DNA from: Vespa crabro
Taxonomy: Eukaryota > Arthropoda > Insecta > Hymenoptera > Vespidae
Direction of reading: 5' to 3'
Assembly (NCBI RefSeq): GCF_910589235.1
Contig: NC_060963.1
Coordinates: 7,269,001 to 7,333,000 of the forward strand
Length of the DNA stretch: 64,000 nt
Positions 13,751 through 27,913 of this stretch are shown here, in pieces. The notes under the pieces are model-generated. The model searched no databases. It was not told the DNA's origin and saw only the letters and a program-made list of their open reading frames with translations. Position numbers and translations under genes: made by a program. Position 1 is the first letter of the stretch. The number at the start of each line of letters is the position of its first letter.

Positions 13751-14384
13751 TTCTAGGTAATAGCATTGAATATTTGTGAACAATTATGTTACTTAAATCT
13801 GTCTTCTACAAGCTTATAAATGAATAAAGTAGATTATACTATTCAAAATGCTATATATATAATTATGGAAATAAATAGGAACATAAATTACATAAACAAT
13901 CAATCTTAAGAGTGAGGAAAACGTATTATTTTCCTCTTTTTATAATTCATTTAAGTTTGTTAATATTTAATATTTAATTAAAATATTTTTTTTTAATTGC
14001 CATAAATCTTCAATATATAGACATTATTCCAATTCATGCTATAAAATTTCGCGAAATGTAATATATGATGGTTCTGTGTTCAAAATTCTTTGAAATTAGT
14101 TTGTGTGCAATTATGATGACAATCTACCCAAACTTAAGAATTAAAATACATTATAAGACTTGTTTACAATATCATACAGTTATTTTATTATAATTTACTT
14201 TGCTCTGAAAAGTTCTTTCCACCTTATTAAACATTACAATTTGCATATATTCTTATCCTCGTTATCAACCAATACTGTACACGGGGCATTCTCGATTCCA
14301 CATATGACAGACCGGCATAAATCGACTCGCAATGAATTAACTGAGGTGGCAGGCATCGTGGTGAGAAAGGCCTACCATTTGGGA
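13751..14384. other. Intergenic, no gene seen
   Basis: AT-rich sequence downstream of the UBE2L3-type gene. Its right half probably contains that gene's 3' untranslated region. No open frame, RNA gene or repeat family is recognised. The plus-strand ORF that starts near 14160 is antisense to the E2 last exon and is a shadow. Confidence 0.5.
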
Positions 14385-15741
14385 TTATTCGTTCGAGGAG
14401 GATGATTCTCGCCTTTTTTCTGCATGCTTTTTTGTAAAATCTTCTGCATTTTTTAGGAATTTCTTTTTATCTTTGAGAAATTCTTCAGCTAGATCTGCCC
14501 TTAATGGATGTTCTGGCTCAGGATCATTTACTAAAGCTATCAGAGCTTGTATAACTGTAAAACATTTACAGAAAGTTGTAAGTAATGTTTTCTTTCAATT
14601 CATTTATTTATATATTTCATTTGCTTTATAGTAGAAAAAACATATATATATACTTTAGAATATTTCTAATAATATATATACATATTATCAAAAACATTTG
14701 TACATTTGGTTTCAAAAAATTGATTGATAATAATCAATTCTTCCTTGTGATTATTTCTTCTTTAAACAATAATCTTACCCTGATCTGTTTTTGTTGCTGG
14801 TTTCCAATGTTCAGCACTTATAATAGGTAGACATACTTGTCCTTTTTCATCTACATTTGGATGATAGATTTTTGTTTTGAAATTTATTCTAGGTGGTTTA
14901 AAAGGATATTCTGCAGGAAAATTGATTTCAATTCGAAATGCTCCTTTATTATAAGGAGCATTATCCTATAAATATAACATATAATTATTATATGTTTATA
15001 AAATATACATATAGAAATAGAAATATAAGTATGAAATTATTTATGTTTCTATTTTTTAATATATATATAAAATAGATTAGACTTTCTTTTTCAATAATTG
15101 GTAATTGTCATGGATAATTTAAAACGATAAATTTATTATAATAACATCATAACAATATACTTCTGAAACAATAATAAAAATCAATATAAAATGTTTTTAA
15201 ATAAACTTTAATACGTTTGTATGTTTAATTTAGGTTAGGTGCATAAAAAAAAGTATAAACATACCGGCAATATAAGGCCTTGCCAAGTAAGAATATTGGA
15301 CTCGTCGACTTGAATCGTAAAATTTTTCATTGCGGAGGCTCTCAGATCGCCTAGTTCCTGGAAAGATAAGTGCATATATTATTATCTTATGATATAGATC
15401 TCTTTTTTATACGTTTAATATTAAATTTTAGCTTAAGAAAAAAACAAGTTATATATTCTATTTCATAGACGGAGGGGATCGTAAATTATAAAATATAATA
15501 ATATAAGTGTATATAAAATGGAATAATATAATAACAATGTTATTAACTTTTTGAACGGCGTCGAACAACTCAGGGCTACAAGGGAAGAATATCAAATATA
15601 TCACATCATTTCCGTAACACTTGTAGAAATTGTGAATTACTATGAAACGTATCTACTTTTCTTTACAATCAAATATAAAGAATGATGCTTATATCGTTAG
15701 GAACTTTAATTTACCTTTTGCAATCTTTTTATAGCTGCCAT
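14385..15741 (-). CDS. UBE2L3: E2 ubiquitin-conjugating enzyme, UBE2L3/UbcH7 type
   Basis: Four exons on the minus strand: 15715-15741, 15265-15357, 14779-14965, 14385-14554. They give 158 aa with closed phases (human UBE2L3 is 154 aa). The enzyme accepts ubiquitin from E1 as a thioester and passes it to HECT and RBR ligases such as parkin and ARIH1/ariadne. The UBC fold is clear: MKNF-IQVDE, LTWQGLILPDNAPY, FRIEINFPAEYPFKPP, then the HPN motif at 75-77. The catalytic Cys is near residue 85 in EKGQVCLPIIS. The family-specific LVNDPEPEHPLRADLAEE segment keeps His where many E2s have Asp, which fits the HECT/RBR-restricted reactivity of UBE2L3. The C-terminus ends in a short serine-rich tail. 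The gene is divergent from Nup205 with 637 bp between start codons. Confidence 0.96.
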
Positions 15742-16378
15742 TTTGAAAATAGAGTCTTCTGAAGGCAGTAAAATTCGTCCAGTTCACCAGTGACCAGTGC
15801 TGCCAATTGTTAGAACTTTATTCATTAAACGGAAATTGCAGGTTTACATTGGAAAAGTGTTTGCATTAAATTCGAATATTTTTAATATATTTTTTATTAT
15901 CCAATCACTGATCGCATTGAATAATCTCATATTTCTTTATCTAGATCTCATATATCGATGTTTGCCTTTATTTATATAACAATGAAGCACTTTCGTTTTG
16001 CGCGCTTAAGTATGACTTCTTTTTTAAGATGATGTATAAGTCGAAGGCAAATATTCAAGATTTATCCACGAAGATTTTGAAGTGAACAAGAAAGATAAAA
16101 GACTATTATAAATTATTGTAACATTAATAATCATTAATATATGTGTATATATATAAAACTATATAATCTTACCAACAGTTCACTTTAAAACCAAATTGAA
16201 TTAACGTTCAAATTTTTGTTGAAATCATGGCTGCCAGTTAAATGTGCGGCAATTTTCGTTCACGTTATTATACCGGCATTTCAATATCTTTAAAAACGTT
16301 AATATTGTGTTAAAATTATATGTGGTGTTATTTAAAATTAAGTTTTAGTTTATAAATTGATTTATATAAATTGCCAAG
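15742..16378. promoter_or_regulatory. Bidirectional promoter region between UBE2L3 and Nup205
   Basis: 637 bp separate the two opposed start codons, so both 5' untranslated regions and promoters must lie here unless there are remote leader exons. The sequence includes CAGTGACCAGTGCTGCCAA near 15786-15804, GGCTGCCAG near 16229-16237, and several GCCA-type motifs, but no TATA box is assigned. The plus-strand ORF at 15797-15979 has no support. Confidence 0.5.
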
Positions 16379-19300
16379 ATGTCAGAAGGTAATTATTTAT
16401 TTGTGGATTGTGTAAGAAAATATATAAAAAAACATAACCTTAAAATTATGTGATACATTTTATTTAATAGTAATTTAATAATAAAACTGTAATGTAATTT
16501 ATAAATTTAAAATAATTTTTTTTTGTATCAAATTAGTTTAATATGAGTCACATAAGTAAGTTTATTTGATAATTAAATTATATATATATATATATGTATG
16601 TATGTATGGATTTTCGTATCCAATAATTCATAATAAATTACTTTATAGAAGAAACAAGTACAGAAGATATCTGGACACCATATAAGGAGTTACAAAATCT
16701 TGTAGTACGATGCATCACATTAGCACCTAGTATGCATGATCCTCAATACCATGAATTTATAGAAGCATTGAGAAATCATAGACAAAATTTTTTTACACTT
16801 TTAAAAAATCCTGTGAGTATCTTTTTATATATTTTTTTATTCATTTTTTTATTTATTTAGTATTATTACAATGTACTTATATTTTTTTAAATATTGATTA
16901 TTATAAAAAATATACATAGAAAAGTTTTTCTTCTAAATATAATGTTTTTTATATGTCATTTTACAATGCATGAAAAGAAGTGAACATTTCATGTAAATTA
17001 CTTAATTGATTTGTTTTTTGTTTATCAGCCAAAAAATATTAATAGCCGCAATGAAATTAAGAAAGGTGTGACAGATGGTATAACATTACCTGGGCTAGGA
17101 CATCAAGTATTGTCCAAGGAGTTGGTAGATGAAACTTTAATCATATCAGATATGTATGATTTAAATGAATTCATGGCTCTAGATCTTTTATGTACTGCCC
17201 AACTTCAAATGCCACACTATCCTGGTCTAACCAGAGGTTTAACTGCTGTGCTTTTGTATTATGATGGAAGAAAAGCATTGACTACAACTTTGAAGACCTT
17301 AGTGCAAGCCAGAATGGGACATAGCTGGGCTCTTGATGCACCACTAACTCTAACGAAATACATTACTGAATATACTAATAAATTACAAGAAGATGGTTTA
17401 TTGGATAGGATTATAACTTTATTAGAAGACATGGATCCTATACAGGTCAGATAAAAGAATAATATTCTAAATATAGTTACTGTTTATTATCAATTCATTT
17501 AAATTACTATAAATTATGATATACATTATAATAGAGTATAATAAAGTATAGTGGAATTTGAATCATGATAACAGGAACAAGATCTTTTACAACAAAATAG
17601 AGCATTGGGAGGAGCAAAGCATCATCGTATGGTTATGAAACTTTATAATGATACTAGACAAGATTTAGCAGATATTTTGTATTTATGGTCTGCTCAATCA
17701 TCTCTACCAAAATCTATTTTCTTTCGTTTATTGTCGTTATTACAAACACGCCAAGTTGAATCTGAAGCTGGAGAAGGTGGTCCTGATAAAGTTACATTGG
17801 CTCTCATTATGGCCATACTATATGCTGTAAATCTTAGTCCACTTAATAATCGAGAAAATGGTGAAGGTATTAAAATTAATAATTTTTTAATATTATTTAT
17901 TATATTTTTAATATTATTAATTTTTTAATTTGTTTGATATGAATTTTTCTTAAATACTACTATATAAAAATTTTATTTCAGATATAATTAATTCTATTCC
18001 CTTGATCACAGAGAGAGGAGCATTAGATGATATAAAACAAAAAATAATGTCTAATAATATAACTTGGGAAAGTACAGGATTGCGTGGACTTGTACAATTT
18101 GCTTTAGCAGTTGCCATAGCAACTTTGAAAACTATCAGTAACACTTATCAACCACAGCATATTACTAATGACGATGAAATTTTAGTGGAAACAGCTTTAT
18201 CTAATAAGGTGTTCCACTTTATGGCCGAAATTTTATTAAAAAGTACTTGTATACATTATGAGGAATTTTATATGCGTTATTTTCACACTCTTCTCTCTGA
18301 TTTTATATTATTAATGCCTCTGAAAATTAAGGAATTAAGAAGTCGAGCAGACGAATCAATGCGTTTGGTACAAGCGTATCAACAAGAAGGTGTAGAACCA
18401 CCAATGAATTTAGACAATCATTTTGAGTTTCTCATGTTGACAGTAGCGGAGTTGTACAAAAAAGATCCGTTGAAGTTAAACTTAGCTATGGATTATTGGT
18501 GCCAACATTCAGAATCTACGCACGTTTCTGCTTCTGTACATATTGGACGATTACCTCCTAGACAAGTTGCTTTATTTAAATTTATACGATTAGCTGGAGA
18601 AATACTTCCTGCTGGTCTTTTTGTATCCTACCTCAAAATGATCGCATCTCTTGCTTCGTCACCTCCAGCTGCGCGCCAAGCATTTAATTTTCTCAAACCA
18701 AATGGTAAGATATATTTTTTAGTTATTCTTATCCTATACTAAACGATAAAAACAGGTTTTTTTTTTATATTTCAACAGGATCTTCTACTTCAACAACAAT
18801 TTCTTGGGATCATTTCTTTAATTCTTTAAATCGCTATTATTATAACTTACGACAAGAATTACCACCAAGTCAAGATACAGTATATAGACAAAGAAGTCAC
18901 CCAAAAGGTATTACACCCCACGAAGTTAAAGGATTAGAAGCTGTACTTAAAGTCGTACAAATAATTGCAAAATATGATGAGATGTCGAGAGTAGCAATAT
19001 GCGATCATCCAAATTGGAAAGTACTTCAGTCTCTAATAGGGTTGGTAAGCTGTGCAATGCCAATTCCATTAAAAGGCGTTTTAGTAAGAACTCTTGCTGC
19101 ATTAGCAAGATCACCAGAGAGTTCTTCTACAGTTTGGCAAAGTTTAGAAGCAGCACAAATTCTTTCTACTATACCAACAACTAGTAGCTATCAACCACGA
19201 GGAGTACAAACAGAATTGGAAGAAATTGAATCAAGGAACGAAGAATATCCTTTGACTCGAGCAATGTTAAAACTCTTAGATATCTTAACTGATTATCCAA

Positions 19301-22300
19301 TTCCACGTCTTTTGGGAGTTGGACAACGAAATCCAGGCTTCGATTCATATCTACATTTTCTAATTAATATCGTTTTTTTAAGATTTCATACACGCTCGTA
19401 TAAAAATGCTGCAGAGAAATGGAAAGTTGCGAATGGATGTTTGAAAATATTTTCTAAATTAATCAAACAATACGAGCCATCTTTAGAAGATTTTATGGGA
19501 TGTAAAGTTGAATTACAAGGTGGTGATTTGACTGTAATTAATTCCGCTCCTGGATACCATTTAATGACGCAATTACATTCTACTAATTCCGAGTTACTTC
19601 ATGTCATACTCTATATTCTGGATGAAGGATATCACCAGTTTGATACATACGATATTTTCCCCGGAAAAAAATATCTTGAATGTAGTACGCTATGTTGTTT
19701 GGAAATATTGGATCGGACTTTGAAAACACAACATCAATACATGACACAGTTAGCATCAGCAACCAGTATAAATAAAATCGTAACTGGTCTTTCGCGTTTA
19801 TTGCTAGGAGTAAATATGCGTACTGGAAAGCCTGATCACATGATAAATATTGTTAATTATGTCTCTTATAATTCATGGCTGCCACGACATTCATTTGTCG
19901 CTGTTGGCGTTGTTCAAAGTGTTGCCAATGAACCAGGTGCAGATTTAGAATTGTTATCAACATTTACAGCAACTAATTCGTTGGCAACGAATATTAGGCA
20001 CGGTTTCGTTGAGTGTTTAGATATGGATTATACTCCTGTAGATGAAGATGACATAAACAATGATGAAAGAGCAGATGTCGAAAATTGCAAAGAAAGAATT
20101 TTATTATTAATGATGCAGAGTATTACACGACCTGTACCTAATCTTGCTCATTATTTACTAGGATTTGAGATCACTAAGGATATTCGAAAAACAATTATTC
20201 AGCAACCTGGAATTTTAGGTTTTCCACGAACTTGCTTGCATTCTGTTTTGGGTGTCTTGGAACAATCCTTGGATAATGGTCGTGATAAAATTACAGAAAT
20301 GTGTTACTGTTATTTACATACATTAGCGGCGAATAATAAGACATCAGTACCTATTTTAAGATTTTTACGAACTGCAACAAATCAAGATTTCGTGCAAAGA
20401 CACCTATCAAAATTACCTTTCCAAGGTTCAAATAAAGCAATCGAACTTGGCTGTATGTCATGGCTATTAAAAATAGTAGCGATAGAACTACGAGTCTCTG
20501 GTGGAAGCTTACAAAGTTCGCTTGTACAACGCTTAGTTGGAAGCTTTAGTCAAGAAAAAGACCAAAGTGCACCATCACAGAAACTTCTTATGGATCTTCT
20601 ACATTATATCGATTTTCAACTATACTTAGAACCTCCTAAGTCATGGGAATTCTTTGATCCTTCGCAAATTGAAATGGTATTTGGTCGTTGTAGTGTCCCC
20701 TCGTCTTTAATGGGAGGACCTCGACTTATCGACGTCAGAAAATTACATTCCCTTATAGTAGATGAATTAACGGTTACACAGAATAGTGCAACAGTAACTC
20801 AAAGGAAACTTATGCAACAAGAATTGCAATCGATACTTGCTCATGCTTTGAAAAAAAATCAAACCAAGCTTTTATCATACGCTACGGTAAAATTTGTGGA
20901 GGGCTGGTGTCAAACAACAGAAATACTATTTTCCGTAGCGTCAAATTTACAACTTCCTGCGGCTCAAAGACAAAGTCTTCTTCTGAACTTATCACATGAT
21001 TTGTTGCAAAAAATGACATCGTGCGAAGCACTCAGTGAGATAAAAACACTTGTGTCTGGAACAGTTTTGATATTACTTGTCAACTTACGAAATTATTTTG
21101 CGATGCAATCGAACCAAGAATTACTTCCAACATCTCCTTCCAATACGACAATGATGAAAATAATTCTTAGCCATGTACTAGAATGGATTTTAAGCGCAAG
21201 TGCATCATCGCAAAAAGTTCTAACTCATCTTTACGCAGCACTTCTAAATTTTCTTTGTGTGATAGGCTTAGAAAAATCAGAAAGTGCATCCGTTATGGAT
21301 ACGACGTATGTTAGTCAACTAGACAGTTCATTCAATCGATCTATGCCAGTTCAAAAACGTTCACATTGTTATGCCACGATACAAGTTATCAATAGCTTTG
21401 GTAATCAATTAATGGACGTTTTATGTCATAATTGTTCTGGTGGTCATGATGTATGTAAAATGTTAGCACTTTCTTGTCTAGACAAGATCTTAGAATTGGA
21501 TTACGATAATTCGTGGATGATTTATTTAGCTAGTCGAGGATATTTGAAGCATATGATAGATAGTCTTTTACAATCTGATAATTTACTAAGACATATGCTT
21601 CAACCAGAACCTGAAACATTAAGACCTTTATATTTATATGAAGCAAAATTAGCAACATTTTGTAGAATGGCCTCGACAAGATTAGGTGCTGAAAGTCTTT
21701 TAAAAACTAAAGTTTTATCCTGTATGTCAAGTATGTGTGTTTTTGATCAACATCCGGATGTTCATATGAATGTTGAAGGAATTGATTCTTCTTTTGTACC
21801 CTCAATCGGCCAACGTTATCAACAAATTTTTTTGCCTACTTTATACTTATGTGGTGCTTTGTTGACTACTTTAGGAACTGAAAATCAGTCTTGTGCTATA
21901 CAAGTCTGTAGCTTTCTCCAAAGTCATCGAGATACAGTAGAAATGATATTAAGAAATGCTTTTTCAAAGGCAAATACTCTATTTTTGAAAGAAATTGCCT
22001 GTCTAACTGGTGTCGTATCCAGATCTGCTAATATTGGTAAGTAATATTCATAAATGAAAATATTATTATAACTTCACATTTAATTATAATTGTTAAACTT
22101 ACTTTTAGATATGTATAAATTAGTGGACGAGGGACTAATGATATCCGATGTTGGTGATAATATAATAGAGGACGATAATGGAATGAGAGAATTACGTGCT
22201 CATCTTTATAGATTACAAAAATTAATGCTTTCGTTACTTCACAAATTCCAATTACAACCAACACCTATACATTTAGATTATCAAAAAACAAATGTAGATC

Positions 22301-23292
22301 AACAACAAATGTCTTGTATAGAAATAGTTGCGAATGTTCTTTTGTATGCTCGTAACCAGGTTTGTATAAAATTATGAAGCACTTTTTGAACAATTTGCTT
22401 ATAAGGAACAATTCATGTAATAAAAACATTAATGACAATATTAAACAATTTATTTATGACAGATGCAGCATAGTACCATGGACCAGAAAGTAAGGAATGT
22501 TCTTTTCGAACCTTATTTAACGCCGAAACCAGGCACTAGAGAAGGTAGAACTAAAGATATATCTGGTGAAGTTCATTTAGGATTGATCGTTGAACAACTT
22601 ACGTCTACAACTGCATTACTACATAATGAACTGCCACATGTCGATTCTCTGATCAAAAAATCAGCTATGATATCGGACATGACTGCGGCAGAATTAAAAA
22701 AAGTACTTAAATTAAAAGTCAATATTATATCGAGAGATAAAAAGATCGTAAAGACGTCATTTTGTAATAATTGTACATATTACTTTTTTAGTATATGTCT
22801 GATGAAGAAGCAGAATTAGACATAGATAAACAGCGCATTGTCCTAGAGCAACGATTAAATCAACGACTGAAGGAAAAACGTCAAAGTATAAAATATTGTT
22901 GTCTCATAATAGAACACAGTTTATATCTACTTTGGAGTCATTTAGATTTCTACACAATGCAAATAATGTCAGGACATCAGAGAATGCTAGGTATATATGA
23001 TTCGTTATTTTATAAATCAATTGATGGATATGTAACAATGCAAAGTAATGCTATGTGATCTATGTATTTCTTTACAGTATCCACAGGAAACATAATTGAT
23101 AATATATTGGAAAAAAAGATATCACCAGAAATTTTAACCGAATTAAAACAAGGACTTATATCTGTATTTACTGATAGCTTCATTACTCAATTAATCGATA
23201 CACATAACGAATATACAACAGTAGATCGTAATTTTATAGAGGCTCTCGTTAGGAGGATCAAAAGATTATTACAATTCATAATTATAACGTAA
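16379..23292 (+). CDS. Nup205: Nucleoporin Nup205, inner-ring scaffold
   Basis: Ten exons: 16379-16388, 16649-16812, 17029-17445, 17575-17866, 17982-18704, 18779-22036, 22109-22359, 22463-22747, 22792-22990, 23078-23292. The phases close to 1937 aa (human about 2012). Nup205 is a large α-helical solenoid of the Nup186/192/205 family. It binds Nup93 in the inner ring of the nuclear pore and helps set the diffusion barrier. Recognition rests on LLCTAQLQMPHYPGLTRG, ALTTTLKTLVQARMG, the segment around TYDIFPGKKYLECSTL, and the whole length and helix-rich character. No zinc finger, FG repeat or membrane segment is present, as expected. The 3258-bp sixth exon carries more than half of the protein. 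The junction 22747/22792 is inferred from phase and joins KKI to YMSDEEAEL. The C-terminal exon order is otherwise unambiguous. Confidence 0.93.
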
Positions 23293-23599
23293 CTCTATTT
23301 ATAGAATATGTGTATATTATTTCTATTTTAAATACGCATCTCTTTCTATACTGTTTCAACCTTTGTACTTTTTATTAATAATCATATTATTGTATATAAA
23401 ATGTAATAATAATATTTTTATAATAAAAATGCAAACAGTATAGATATGAAAATTTATTAAAATAATATAATCAATTATATATTATATTTAATACAATTTC
23501 TAGACATTTTTTATAATTTGACTTTGGATGTAATAATATATAGTATATATACAGTACAGTCATTTATTATTGAGAAATTATACATTCATCACAACAAAT
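23293..23599. other. Convergent 3' UTR interval of Nup205 and NFXL1
   Basis: Only 307 bp separate the two stop codons, so both 3' untranslated regions lie here and may overlap. An AATAAA-type signal for the plus strand is visible near 23422-23428 (context TATAATAAAAATG). The rest is AT-rich without further features. Confidence 0.5.
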
Positions 23600-26366
23600 T
23601 CAATGTTTGTTACTAATATCAAAGCTTTTTATATTAAAATAAACTATATTTGCATAAATCACTACAATACTTATGATAGCTATAAAAATCGATATCGAAA
23701 GGTATTTGTATATTTTTCTATTTTCCACTTTTGAATTCGACAATTTGTTTTTCAATTTATCTTTTACTTTTCGTCGTGGCTTAAATTTCCTTTGAAATTT
23801 TTCTATTTCTTCCTGATTACGTAATTCTTCTTCACGTTGACGTTGTATTTCTTTAATTTTGTTGGCCTCATTTTTTTTATATATAAGTGACTGACAAACA
23901 CTGTCACATTCAACTACAATTTGCTTTTCTTGTATAACAGAACAAACATATTCCTTTCTAATGCGTCTGCATTTACACCATAGTTTTACTTTCTTGTTAC
24001 ATATATTCTGCTTTTTACATGATCCAGGATGACAAATATCGTTGCACCGATGGCCGCATGGATACTGCAAAAGAAATTTGTAATATAGTTAAACTTGTTA
24101 TTATTTTTATAGAAACTGTTTATTATAATTACATTTTTTGGACATTGATTTCCACACTTTAATAATTCTTCACGTTGCTCTATTGTTGCGGATGTTAGAT
24201 CTATGCAACGTCTATATAAAGTACTAATGCCACAATGGCAAGAAACACGTACTAATTGTTGGCATGAATCACATGATTCGGGATGACAAGATTTTAAACA
24301 TTTATGAAAACATCCATTAGGCCGTGCAAATGAGCATGGTCTTTCACATTGCATACATTGTGTATTATCAATGATTCCTTCAGATGATTTTACAGTATGA
24401 CATGTTAATTCACAAGTGTGATTTGTACATTGTAGTAATTGACCACAAGATCTTCCACAAGAATCAGCTTTAGCAATGTAGCAAGGCAATATACGTGTTT
24501 CGTGTCCACCTAAACATTCTATTTCAACAGGAACTTCGCAAGGTGGACACGGTAATGTTTTTAATTCCAACGTATCTTTTTGTTTTTCCCATGGGCCTTT
24601 GGGTTGTCCTTGTGTACTGTTTGAGCTTATTTTGACCCAAACCTTACTATGGCAAACAGCTAAACAATTGTGTCCACATTTCTTATGAATTAAACCACAT
24701 ATTTTCTTACATGGTGGGCAAGGTCCTTGATGACATTTGTGAATCTCTCTTTCAGGATGGATACAAATAGAAGGTATTTTGCATGGTTTATTACAAGGAG
24801 GTGGTTTAATTTTTTTTTTTGTGCCACAAGGTACTGTTATTTTTTTACTACCACATCTGCACTGAATTATATCGGTACGAACACATGGATAACAAGGTCC
24901 ACTATGACAGGCTGCTGGACATTTATGCTTCTGACAATTAAGAAGATTGTTGCATACTTTTTCACATATATTAGAGGTATTTTTTATTAAACAATCGCAA
25001 CATTTTTTATTGCATAAATGTCTTCCACAAAGTCTCATTTGTGTACATTTTTTATTACAATGAAATTCCTTTCCACAAGCTATTTCTTTTGTAAAATTCC
25101 CACACCTACATGATTTTATGATCATTTCCAAGCATTGGCCACATTGTTCTAAATGACATGTCATGTTGCAATAATGTAAACCACAATTCAATAACTTTCC
25201 ACAAGTGTTTCCACATTTTGATACTTGCTGTTCCTTACATGAAACTGTGTACTGTTTTTTCCCACAGGGACAAGTTCTAAATTTCTTAGGACAATCTCCA
25301 CAATCTTTAGTAGAATGACAAATACCTTCACAGGTATGCAATTTGCAAGATAATAGCTTATTACAAGGCTTGTCACAAATCCAAGTAGCTTCGTTGCACT
25401 TTTTGATTTGTTTGCTGCTTTTACAACGACAATCCATTAGTAGAGTTTCTAAACATGGTGGACAATCTCCAGTATGACAAATTTCCTTACAAGTATGCTT
25501 ACATTGATCATATTTTTTATGGCATATATTATTGCAACTCCAACCATTTGTATTACAACGCAATGGACGAGCAGGTTGCTTTCCACAATAACATTTAATT
25601 ACCATTGTTTTTGCACAAGGAGGACATGGTCCAGGATGACATAACAATACACATTTATGCCCACATTTAGGTTCTAAAGGTTTTCCACAAGTTTCTCCAC
25701 AAGAATGTGGAATAAACCATGTTTGATAAGATGGATTTTCAACTTTCTTACAGAAACATTTGTATACTTTTGGAATTTGATCTTCTCCATATTCTGTCCT
25801 ACATTTTGGACTAGAAATATGTATATCATTGTATTAAAATAAAATTAAAAAATAAATATTTATATATATATTAATGTATATTAGTGATATTATATTGGTA
25901 TATATCACATGACAGCTTACCAAGTCCAAGTTGGTACAATTCCTTGTTCATGCTTATGAGCTAGAGTATCTCGAATCCAATGTAGGATGCATGTTAAATG
26001 CATAAAAGAATAACATTTATTGCAGTTCCATATCTATTGAAAAAATATTAATATACATAAAAATATATATACATATATAAAAGTTATCAGAGAAATACTT
26101 ACTGGATCTGCTTTCTTTACTGTTGAAATACATATTAAACAGATAGCACCACCAGATTGAAAAATATTAATCAAATACGATATAATATTTTCTGTATTTA
26201 ATTGTCCACCTTCATAAGCTGATATAACTTCACCCAATGTTCTTTGTATATCTTCTTCACAAATATTGTCGTCATCTTCACTAGAGGAATCAAGAGAAGC
26301 ATTTGCTTCCAAATGTCTTTTAATAGATATTTTATTTTCTACTTGAGCTTGCTTGAACTTTTCCAT
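23600..26366 (-). CDS. NFXL1: NF-X1-type zinc finger protein, NFXL1 (membrane-anchored)
   Basis: Four exons on the minus strand: 26103-26366, 25921-26033, 24133-25810, 23600-24064. They give 839 aa (human NFXL1 about 911). The N-terminus is acidic and serine-rich (SLDSSSEDDD) and is followed by a RING-like module spanning exons 1-3 (CLICISTVKKADP, then WNCNKCYSFMHLTC and TCPKC). A long array of NF-X1 fingers follows, with units such as CHPGPCPPC, CHTGDCPPC and CHSGPCYPC. After the last finger comes a charged coiled-coil-like stretch (QRQREEELRNQEEIEKF) and a C-terminal hydrophobic segment around YLSISIFIAIISIVVIYANI. That tail anchor separates NFXL1 from the nuclear NF-X1/shuttle craft branch. 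Biochemical function is poorly known; ligase activity is possible from the RING but is not shown. Confidence 0.92.
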
Positions 26367-27913
26367 CTTTCTTGTTTATTATATTATTTAATTAATATTT
26401 AATGTTAAAGACTATAAACATTATTTACAAATTACAATTATTTTCTCATCTGTTTAATTGGTTCTCTTCCTCCCTCCATATTTCTTTTTTGATATCTTTG
26501 TACATACCAAAAAAGTAAAAACAGTATTATATTAAAATGTAGTATATACTATATTCCGTATACTATGTAATATTCTAAATTATTATCAACATTACTACCA
26601 TTTTGTTCCTTTCTTTTGAAAAATACTAACAGTATTTGTATAAATAAATTTTTTTAACTCATATGATTAACTTTATGTACATCAAGAATTTTTATACTAC
26701 AAACATTTATATTATATTCTTTATAATAAAAATGAATTTCTCTTAATTTCTCTTATTTCTTTTTCTTTTTTTATTCAGCAAAATATTATTTTTCAGTTTT
26801 CATCGGATATTTCACTTTTAATCAGTATACTAAATATACGAAAAATCAACATAATCTACGTAATATTCAAGTTCAAAAGAAAAGGAAATTTCATGAAGTC
26901 AAAACTTGTCAAGATTGGTAAAAACACACATGATTAGGTATACTACATATTACTCGTTAGTCACAATAGAGTCACAACCAATCATGACTAGTATCTAGAT
27001 AACTAGATGTAAAAAGAAAATAATTAGACTGAAAGTAACTGATTTTTAGATGTAACCATCAGACAAAAATAACTTATATTAAACCGTAACTATTCTGTCA
27101 CCATCGGCTTAATAAATATTGTCCATGATATACTTAATTCAGTAAGAAAAAAATTCGGTTATGAAGAGGCAGAAGATATGCGTTGGCTTGGCGACCCATA
27201 TATATTTATGTCGACAATTAATCGAGTGTCATGTTCAATGTTTCTAACTTTACAAATATTAATGACAACATACATATTTAATGAACAGAAAAAGGTATGA
27301 AGAATCTTTTTTTCCTTGTATGATAAGGAAAATGATTCTACGTGCTTATTTCAGTGTGTAGATATAAGTATGTGTTTACATACACGAACTACTACTGTAA
27401 TTTGATCTTACGTGGCAATGCTTATCACTGATAAATATTTCCATTTTAATTTCTTCGTGATTTTAAGTGCATAGATCAGGTACGTACATATTGTACGTAT
27501 TATTTTGTTAATAAAATCATAGAGAGCTCGTGTGTTTATATATTTAAGATATAGTTTATAATATTTGAGACCTAACCAAATTAATATTTTGTGTTAACTT
27601 TATTGTTGTAGCTGAGAATATTATCTTTGAATGAAGAGAATAAATAAATAATTTATTCGTGTAAATGTTAGTTAAAACTATAAAAATTATTAAATAGTGC
27701 ATAAATCACATTTATTAAATTAAGTTGTAGTATACCAATCGGTTTAAAGTTTTTAACATTAAATTATGGCATATAATTTTGTAATAACATCTATTTTTAT
27801 TTATAGAAAGATTGTTATCAAATCAACCTTACTCAAGTTGATATAATAAGGATAGTAGGAGAATACTGTATCAAGAACAATTGATATTAGTATTTTGTTT
27901 TGTATATATAGTA
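26367..27913. promoter_or_regulatory. Divergent intergenic region between NFXL1 and GMPPB
   Basis: About 1.5 kb of AT-rich sequence between two opposed start codons. It must hold both promoters and 5' untranslated regions. A plausible 3' splice site (TTTATAG at 27800-27806) lies just before the GMPPB coding exon, so a non-coding leader exon upstream is possible. No other gene is seen. Confidence 0.4.
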
